From a bacterium (GTDB lineage: Bacteria > Patescibacteriota > Minisyncoccia > UBA6257 > 02-FULL-45-10c), in contig JAJYZL010000014.1 in assembly GCA_021799965.1 (NCBI GenBank), positions 1 to 9,490 of the forward strand: DNA of 9,490 nucleotides, written 5' to 3'. This document shows, in pieces, positions 5,719-9,490 of this stretch; the first letter of the stretch is position 1; every line of letters begins with the position of its first letter. The notes under the pieces are model-generated. The model did not search any database. It worked only from the letters and a program-made list of their open reading frames with translations, and had not been told where the DNA came from. The position numbers and the translations under genes are program-made.

Positions 5719-6372
5719 ATGAACCAGCAATTATTAATACAAATATTTCAGGTAGTCATTTTGATTTTTTTGGTTATTGTGCACGAAGTGTCGCATGGCT
5801 TGATGGCATATCGCCTTGGCGACAACACCGCCAAAGATGCCGGGCGGCTTACTTTGAATCCGTTAAAGCACTTGGAATTTTTTGGATCATTTTTGGTTCC
5901 GCTTCTTTTTATAATGATGGGCAGTCCGTTCATTCTGGGCTGGGCAAAGCCTGTGCCGTTCAATCCGTATAATTTAAAAAATCCAAAGCGGGATATGGCC
6001 CTTATCGGCGCCGCCGGTCCCATTTCTAATTTTCTATTGGCAATTTTATTTGGAATAATAGCCCGTCTTTTAATGCTTATTCCAGCTGTCGCTTCAAGCG
6101 CTTTCGGAGGAACCGTGATTATGCTTCTCAGTATGATAATTTTTGTCAGCGTGCTTCTCGGGGTTTTCAATCTCATTCCCATTCCGCCGTTTGACGGATC
6201 AAGAATTGTTTTTGCGTTTTTGCACGGAGAGGCGGCTAGGTTTTGGATGCAATTGGAGCAGTGGGGAACGCTTCTTGTGATTCTGCTGCTTTTTGGAGGG
6301 CTGATGAATTTTATTTATCCGGTCATATTGTTTGTTTACCATTTAATCGCAGGTCCGGCGGCGGTTTTATAA
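5719..6372 (+). CDS. Site-2-type intramembrane metalloprotease (peptidase M50)
   Basis: This 217-residue multi-pass membrane protein belongs to the short, PDZ-less YwhC-like branch of the M50 (site-2 protease) family. The zinc site is complete: HEVSH at 22-26 gives two histidines and the catalytic Glu23, and NLIPIPPFDGSRI at 151-163 gives the third ligand, Asp159. Also typical are DAGRLTLNPLKHLEFFGS (40-57), GWAKPVPFNPYNL (74-86) and the GAAGPISNFLLA segment (97-108). These enzymes cut transmembrane substrates, often in signalling by regulated intramembrane proteolysis; the substrate here is unknown. Its ATG directly follows the tyrS stop codon with no gap and no SD of its own, so it depends on tyrS translation. 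An exported S41 protease gene follows 117 bases downstream. Confidence 0.93.
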   Translation: MNQQLLIQIFQVVILIFLVIVHEVSHGLMAYRLGDNTAKDAGRLTLNPLKHLEFFGSFLVPLLFIMMGSPFILGWAKPVPFNPYNLKNPKRDMALIGAAGPISNFLLAILFGIIARLLMLIPAVASSAFGGTVIMLLSMIIFVSVLLGVFNLIPIPPFDGSRIVFAFLHGEAARFWMQLEQWGTLLVILLLFGGLMNFIYPVILFVYHLIAGPAAVL

Positions 6373-6397
6373 TTTTTCCAAATTCACTTTTTGGCCA

Positions 6398-6436
6398 TTG
6401 CATAAATTTTTGGGAGTGGTGTAATTAAAGTATAAG
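6398..6436 (+). promoter_or_regulatory. Possible promoter for the S41 protease gene
   Basis: The 117-base gap after the M50 gene has no clear terminator. The best -10 candidate is TATAAG (6431-6436), with poor -35 options upstream (TTGGGA at 6410-6415, spacer 15; or TTGCAT at 6398-6403, too far). The strong SD downstream suggests separate expression, but this promoter is tentative. Confidence 0.3.
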
Positions 6437-6475
6437 CACATTAATAATTTCGCTTTTAAGGGAAAAATATCGGAT

Positions 6476-6482
6476 GAGGGGG
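6476..6482 (+). promoter_or_regulatory. G-rich Shine-Dalgarno site for the S41 protease
   Basis: GAGGGGG ends seven bases before the ATG at 6490. It is the only clear SD on the plus strand of this window; the other plus-strand starts have A/T-rich leaders. Confidence 0.65.
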
Positions 6483-6489
6483 TAGTGTT

Positions 6490-7704
6490 ATGAAGAGAGT
6501 AATTGTAGTGAGTATATTTTTTCTTTTGTCGTTTTCGGGCTTCAAACTTTCTTTTGGCGAAGAAGCTCCGGCCGTGCAGGCAGAAACCGGCGGAATGGGT
6601 GTCGTAAAAGCCGTAGACAGGCTGTTTATGATCCAAACCGTCCTGGCCTACATCGACGTCTCTTATTATAAGAAAGTAGATATGGATAAGTGCTTTGAGC
6701 AAATTATGAATGACGGAATATCTGCCTGCACCGATCAATATAGCTACTTTCTCAGCGAAAAAGAGGCGCAAAAAGAATCAATGGAAGATTCCGGTTTTTA
6801 CCAGGGAATCGGCATTCAGTACGAAGTTAAAAAAGGAACGCCGACAATTACCTACATCTATTCTGATTCTCCGGCTGAAAAATCGGGGATGATGGCGGGT
6901 GATGTAATTACGGCTATTTCTCCAACCGGAGTTGATGCAGATTCTGTTTCGGTATCCGGCCTTGATTGGGGCGCCGTTTCCGTTCTTTTAGACGGAAAGG
7001 ATTCAAATAAGAAGCTGGTTATTTTCGCGAAAAGAAAAAATAAACAGATTGTATTCCGGGTGAAAATAGGCACAATCAAAGATCCCTCGGTGTTCTTTGC
7101 GAAACTCGGCAAGAAGATAGGTTATGTAAAGCTTACCGGTTTCATAGATAATACCGAAGACGACTTCAGATTGGCGGTTTCCAGTTTCAGTCAGGCGGGC
7201 ATAAAAGTTTTAATAATCGACCTCAGGAACAATCCCGGAGGATCGGTTGAGTCGGCTATAAATATTGCCAGTTTTTTCCAGGCAAATTCCGATCCGATCA
7301 TATACACTCGCAGCAGAGACAATGCAGAAGTACCGATAATTCCTGATTCCGAAACTCCCGGTATTTTTAAAGACCTGAGGGTAATAGTGCTGGTCAATAA
7401 AAATAGCGCAAGCGCTGCGGAGATATTGTCGGGATGGCTCAAGGAAGAAAAAGGAGCCATCGTCATCGGCGAAACTACATTCGGCAAGGGTGTAATGCAA
7501 ACGCTGTTTACTCTTCCCGGCGGAGCCAGGCTTCATCTGACTACCGATCAGTATTTTATCGGAAACAAAAGAGTGAACATCGGTAAGGTAGGAGTTCAGC
7601 CCACCATAAAAGTGAAACAGTCCGGCGATCCGAAAAGCAAGATCGACAATCAACTTCAGAGAGCGTACGACGAAGCCGGTAAGATAGTTAGTTCCTTAAA
7701 GTAG
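6490..7704 (+). CDS. Exported PDZ-containing S41 C-terminal processing protease
   Basis: This is a 404-residue serine protease of the CtpA/CtpB/Prc family. Residues 1-23 form a signal peptide or membrane anchor (KRV, a hydrophobic core, then SFGEE). Residues about 40-100 are the N-terminal helical region. A PDZ domain spans about 102-192 (GFYQGIGIQYEV, then SPAEKSGMMAGDVITAI). The S41 domain follows with GYVKLTGF (211-218) and LRNNPGGSV (245-253). By alignment with the CtpB Ser/Lys/Gln triad, the catalytic residues are Ser308 (in NSASAAEIL), Lys333 (TFGKG) and Gln337, all present. The family trims or degrades proteins outside the cytoplasm from exposed C-termini. Cys68 and Cys80 could pair. 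The start is supported by GAGGGGG at 6476-6482. It lies next to an M50 protease and is closed by the terminator at 7712-7750. The lack of a long C-terminal extension separates it from E. coli Prc. Confidence 0.94.
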   Translation: MKRVIVVSIFFLLSFSGFKLSFGEEAPAVQAETGGMGVVKAVDRLFMIQTVLAYIDVSYYKKVDMDKCFEQIMNDGISACTDQYSYFLSEKEAQKESMEDSGFYQGIGIQYEVKKGTPTITYIYSDSPAEKSGMMAGDVITAISPTGVDADSVSVSGLDWGAVSVLLDGKDSNKKLVIFAKRKNKQIVFRVKIGTIKDPSVFFAKLGKKIGYVKLTGFIDNTEDDFRLAVSSFSQAGIKVLIIDLRNNPGGSVESAINIASFFQANSDPIIYTRSRDNAEVPIIPDSETPGIFKDLRVIVLVNKNSASAAEILSGWLKEEKGAIVIGETTFGKGVMQTLFTLPGGARLHLTTDQYFIGNKRVNIGKVGVQPTIKVKQSGDPKSKIDNQLQRAYDEAGKIVSSLK

Positions 7705-7711
7705 TCTTTTA

Positions 7712-7750
7712 AAAAAGCGCCCTTGGCACAATGTGTCGCCGGCGCTTTTT
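7712..7750 (+). terminator. Intrinsic terminator after the S41 protease gene
   Basis: AAAAAGCGCC (7712-7721) pairs with GGCGCTTTTT (7741-7750), with some further pairing possible inside (GGCACA region with TGTGTC). A T-rich tract follows to about 7758. It separates the protease transcript from the ribosomal protein operon. Confidence 0.85.
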
Positions 7751-7790
7751 ATTTTTTTAAAAAATATACCGCACACCGTGCTAAATGGGG

Positions 7791-7820
7791 TTGACGAAGA
7801 GGTGATTTATTTGATATATT
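7791..7820 (+). promoter_or_regulatory. Upstream promoter (P1) of the rpsL-rpsG-fusA operon
   Basis: TTGACG (7791-7796) is followed after 18 bases by TATATT (7815-7820), which has an upstream TG (7812-7813). It lies between the S41 terminator and rpsL. Initiation near 7827 would give a leader of about 28 bases. Confidence 0.55.
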
Positions 7821-7838
7821 ATAAAAACTTGTTATAAT
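7811..7838 (+). promoter_or_regulatory. Downstream promoter (P2) of the rpsL-rpsG-fusA operon
   Basis: TTGATA (7811-7816), a 16-base spacer, and a perfect TATAAT (7833-7838) with an extended TG (7830-7831). Its -35 overlaps the -10 of P1, so the two cannot be occupied together. Initiation near 7845 would leave only about ten bases before the rpsL ATG. Confidence 0.65.
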
Positions 7839-7854
7839 AATTCAGTTATATAAT

Positions 7855-8262
7855 ATGCCGACAATAAGACAACTAATAAAAAAAGGAAGAAGCCCAAAAA
7901 TTACTAAGACTAAGTCTCCGGCGCTTTTGCGTTATTTTAATTCTATTTTGAATAAACCAAAAAGAACCGCATCTCCTTTTAAAAGAGGTGTTTGCTTAAA
8001 AGTATTTACCACCACTCCAAAAAAACCAAACTCTGCTTTAAGAAAAGTTGCGCGTGTTCGTTTGACTAACGGCATGGAAGTCACCGCATACATTCCCGGC
8101 GAAGGACATAACTTGCAGGAACACTCCGTGGTAATGATCCGCGGCGGAAGAGTTAAAGATCTTCCTGGCGTTCGTTATCACATCGTAAGAGGCGTCTTGG
8201 ATACCGGTGGCGTAGAAAGAAAGCAGCAGAGATCCAAGTATGGAGCCAAGCGTCCGAAATAA
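7855..8262 (+). CDS. rpsL: 30S ribosomal protein S12
   Basis: This 135-residue protein lies at the decoding centre of the small subunit and helps check codon-anticodon pairing. The conserved core is intact: TTTPKKPNSALRKVARVRLT with both lysines of the streptomycin-sensitivity loop, GEGHNLQEHSVVMIRGGRV, and KDLPGVRYH with the aspartate that RimO can thiomethylate. The N-terminal part is the longer form known from Firmicutes (B. subtilis S12 is about 138 residues, E. coli 124), with an insert of roughly 12 residues (about 23-38) before the KRGVC strand. The usual PQKRGVC reads PFKRGVC. No SD precedes the ATG; the leader is A/T only. It opens the str operon, 31 bases before rpsG. Confidence 0.98.
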   Translation: MPTIRQLIKKGRSPKITKTKSPALLRYFNSILNKPKRTASPFKRGVCLKVFTTTPKKPNSALRKVARVRLTNGMEVTAYIPGEGHNLQEHSVVMIRGGRVKDLPGVRYHIVRGVLDTGGVERKQQRSKYGAKRPK

Positions 8263-8293
8263 TTTTAGTCAATTACGAATTTTTTAAATATTT

Positions 8294-8761
8294 ATGAGAA
8301 AAAAGAGAAATTATAAAAGAGAGCACTTGCCGGATTTTAAATTCAATAACGTTGCTTTGGGCAGGTTCATTAATTATTTAATGGAAGACGGCAAAAAGGC
8401 TGTTGCCGAAAAGGTAATGTATGATGCTTTGGATATAGTAAAAGAAAAGACAAAAAGCGATCCTTCCGTAATTTTTGATAAAGCTTTGGAAAATGTCGCT
8501 CCGCTTGTTGAAGTCGGTACAAAGAGAATCGGTGGTGCGAACTATCAGATTCCGAAAGAAGTCAGGCCGGACAGAAAATTCACTTTAGCCAGCCGCTGGA
8601 TTATTGAAGTCGCACGAAATAAAAAGGGCAAGCCTATGTCAGAGAGATTGGCCGAAGAGCTTATGTCTGCGGCTAATAACGAGGGCGCAGCTATCAAGAA
8701 AAAACAGGATACTCACAGAATGGCCGAAGCAAACAGGGCCTTTGCTCATTTTTCTAGATAA
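8294..8761 (+). CDS. rpsG: 30S ribosomal protein S7
   Basis: This 155-residue protein nucleates assembly of the 3' domain of 16S rRNA and sits near the E site in the 30S head. Hallmarks include FINYLMEDGKKAVAEKVMYD, ALENVAPLVEV, RIGGANYQIPKEVRPDRK and the C-terminal DTHRMAEANRAFAHF. Length is the usual bacterial 155-156. The N-terminus is basic (MRKKRNYKRE), as expected for rRNA contact. The A/T-rich leader lacks an SD. Its stop codon TAA shares one base with the ATG of the next gene, implying translational coupling. In many bacteria S7 represses this operon; I see no obvious S7-binding structure in the short rpsL-rpsG gap. Confidence 0.98.
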   Translation: MRKKRNYKREHLPDFKFNNVALGRFINYLMEDGKKAVAEKVMYDALDIVKEKTKSDPSVIFDKALENVAPLVEVGTKRIGGANYQIPKEVRPDRKFTLASRWIIEVARNKKGKPMSERLAEELMSAANNEGAAIKKKQDTHRMAEANRAFAHFSR

Positions 8762-9192
8762 TGCTCAGTTTTGAAGGAAAAGAAAAAGGACGGAGCGGTA
8801 AAGAGGAGTCTTTAACAGACAAGGTTAGGAAATTTTTTAAAGATTTTTTAAACCGGTCAGATGAGCCTGGAGAATTTTTGACCGAAGAAAAGAAGAAAAA
8901 AATAATAGTTGAGAGTAAAAATAATTTGGAGGCCTTGAGAGAATTTGAAAAAGACAGGAACAGCAAGTATCGTACAAATTCTCTGAGTGTTATAAATTGG
9001 GCAGAAGTTTTTCTTTTATCAGATGAATCCAGAGATGTTCCGGCTGATGAAAAAAAAGAATTGCTGCAAAAGATTGAAGATAGCAGGCAGAGGATACGAA
9101 AAGAAAAAGAATTAAAGTCGGGATTTACAAAAGAATTAGTAGATGAAGTTACAAATATAGTAAATGAAGTCGGTAAATATATTAAACAATAA
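8761..9192 (+). CDS. Unrecognised charged helical protein between rpsG and fusA
   Basis: I do not recognise this 143-residue protein. It is highly charged, rich in Lys, Glu and Ser, has no signal peptide or membrane segment, and lacks cysteine. Helical stretches are likely at about 18-30 (SLTDKVRKFFKDFL), 41-67 (rich in E and K, ending REFEKDR) and 99-115 (ADEKKELLQKIEDSRQR); the last may be short coiled coil. A more hydrophobic segment (SLSVINWAEVFLLS, about 74-87) interrupts them. Its ATG overlaps the rpsG stop by one base (TAATG), and fusA starts nine bases after its stop, so it is made together with S7 and EF-G. The position suggests a ribosome or translation role, but no motif shows it. 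AT content and codon use match the operon, so recent foreign origin is not indicated. The tight packing supports a real gene. Confidence 0.75.
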   Translation: MLSFEGKEKGRSGKEESLTDKVRKFFKDFLNRSDEPGEFLTEEKKKKIIVESKNNLEALREFEKDRNSKYRTNSLSVINWAEVFLLSDESRDVPADEKKELLQKIEDSRQRIRKEKELKSGFTKELVDEVTNIVNEVGKYIKQ

Positions 9193-9201
9193 ATAAAACA
9201 T

Positions 9202-9490
9202 ATGGCTACACCACATTATCCGTTAGAAAAAACAAGAAACTTCGGAGTTGTCGCGCACATTGATGCGGGTAAAACCACAACCTCAGAGAGAATTCTTTTT
9301 TATACAGGAGTTTCACACAAAATCGGAGAAGTTCACGAAGGAGAAGCGGTGATGGATTGGATGGATCAGGAAAGAGAAAGAGGAATAACAATTACTTCCG
9401 CGGCAACAACTTGTTTCTGGGTTCCGAGCTATAGGCACGGCGATAAGCAATTTGAAAACCGTTTTAACGTTATTGATACTCCGGGGCACA
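9202..9490 (+). CDS. fusA: Elongation factor G, N-terminal part (runs off the window)
   Basis: The first 96 residues of EF-G are present; the gene continues past the window end. EF-G is the cytoplasmic translational GTPase that moves tRNAs and mRNA through the ribosome. Visible GTPase elements are G1 (AHIDAGKTTTSERILFYTG, 18-36), the G2/switch I segment (MDWMDQERERGITITSAATT, 51-70) with the conserved threonine, and the start of G3 (DTPGH, 92-96), where the window ends. The ATG at 9202 gives MATPHYPLEKTRNFG, a standard EF-G N-terminus. The leader is A/T-rich with no SD. It is the fourth gene of the str operon, nine bases after the unrecognised gene; tuf, if present, would lie beyond the window. 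Confidence 0.97.
   Translation, partial: MATPHYPLEKTRNFGVVAHIDAGKTTTSERILFYTGVSHKIGEVHEGEAVMDWMDQERERGITITSAATTCFWVPSYRHGDKQFENRFNVIDTPGH

Noticed and set aside
6376..6394. CCAAA/TTTTGG inverted repeat after the M50 gene as a terminator
   Set aside because: The stem is short and A/T-rich with no U-tract after it, so it is too weak to call.
6367..6771. A 134-residue minus-strand frame across the M50-S41 gap
   Set aside because: It overlaps the start of a confidently identified protease and shows no family motif or start signal.
7849..7854. TATAAT directly touching the rpsL start codon
   Set aside because: Initiation from it would fall inside the coding region, and no -35 lies at a proper distance. 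It is likely chance in an A/T-rich leader.
1..9490. Absence of TGA among the visible stop codons (ten TAA, two TAG) as a sign of TGA recoding
   Set aside because: All genes read intact under the standard code with glycine and tryptophan encoded normally, and twelve stops are too few to exclude chance in an A/T-rich genome.
1..9490. CRISPR array, tRNA or rRNA genes, insertion sequences, phage genes, toxin-antitoxin or defence systems
   Set aside because: No regularly spaced repeats, cloverleaf-like intergenic segments, transposase or integrase motifs, or known defence domains are visible on either strand. All gaps between genes are shorter than 160 bases.

Overview
The window looks like chromosomal DNA from a small-genome bacterium of the Candidate Phyla Radiation (Patescibacteria), most likely the Parcubacteria/Paceibacteria side. 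This is an inference from gene content, not a search result. The supporting signs are a DUF5671 membrane protein, a small membrane-anchored cytochrome b5-like protein, compact AT-rich operons in which most starts lack a Shine-Dalgarno (SD) site, and a gene (2177-3001) that resembles unnamed Patescibacteria proteins as I remember them. All coding regions read through under the standard genetic code.

Layout. (1) 11-2075, plus strand: three closely spaced genes for a membrane-anchored cytochrome b5-like protein, an RsuA/RluF-type pseudouridine synthase, and a fusion of a TspO/MBR membrane domain to a GNAT acetyltransferase. They end at a bidirectional hairpin (2132-2164). (2) 2132-3407, minus strand: two unnamed genes, each with its own promoter, strong SD and hairpin terminator. 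Their GC content is about 51-52% against about 41% in neighbouring housekeeping sequence. These look like two stand-alone cassettes set into the chromosome. (3) 3447-6372, plus strand: DUF5671 membrane protein, tyrosyl-tRNA synthetase and an M50 site-2-type metalloprotease, with gaps of 10 and 0 bases. (4) 6490-7704: an exported PDZ-S41 C-terminal processing protease, followed by a terminator (7712-7750). (5) 7855 to the end: the str operon, with rpsL, rpsG, an unrecognised 143-residue gene that overlaps the rpsG stop by one base, and the start of fusA, which runs off the window.

How the genes fit together. Most of the window is translation machinery (tyrS, rpsL, rpsG, fusA, an rRNA pseudouridine synthase) mixed with envelope functions (M50 and S41 proteases, DUF5671, cytochrome b5, TspO). 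The items most worth a second look are the TspO-GNAT fusion close to a heme-type cytochrome b5 domain, the two-cassette minus-strand island, the extra gene between rpsG and fusA, and the side-by-side M50 and S41 proteases, which recall the CtpB/SpoIVFB proteolytic pair.
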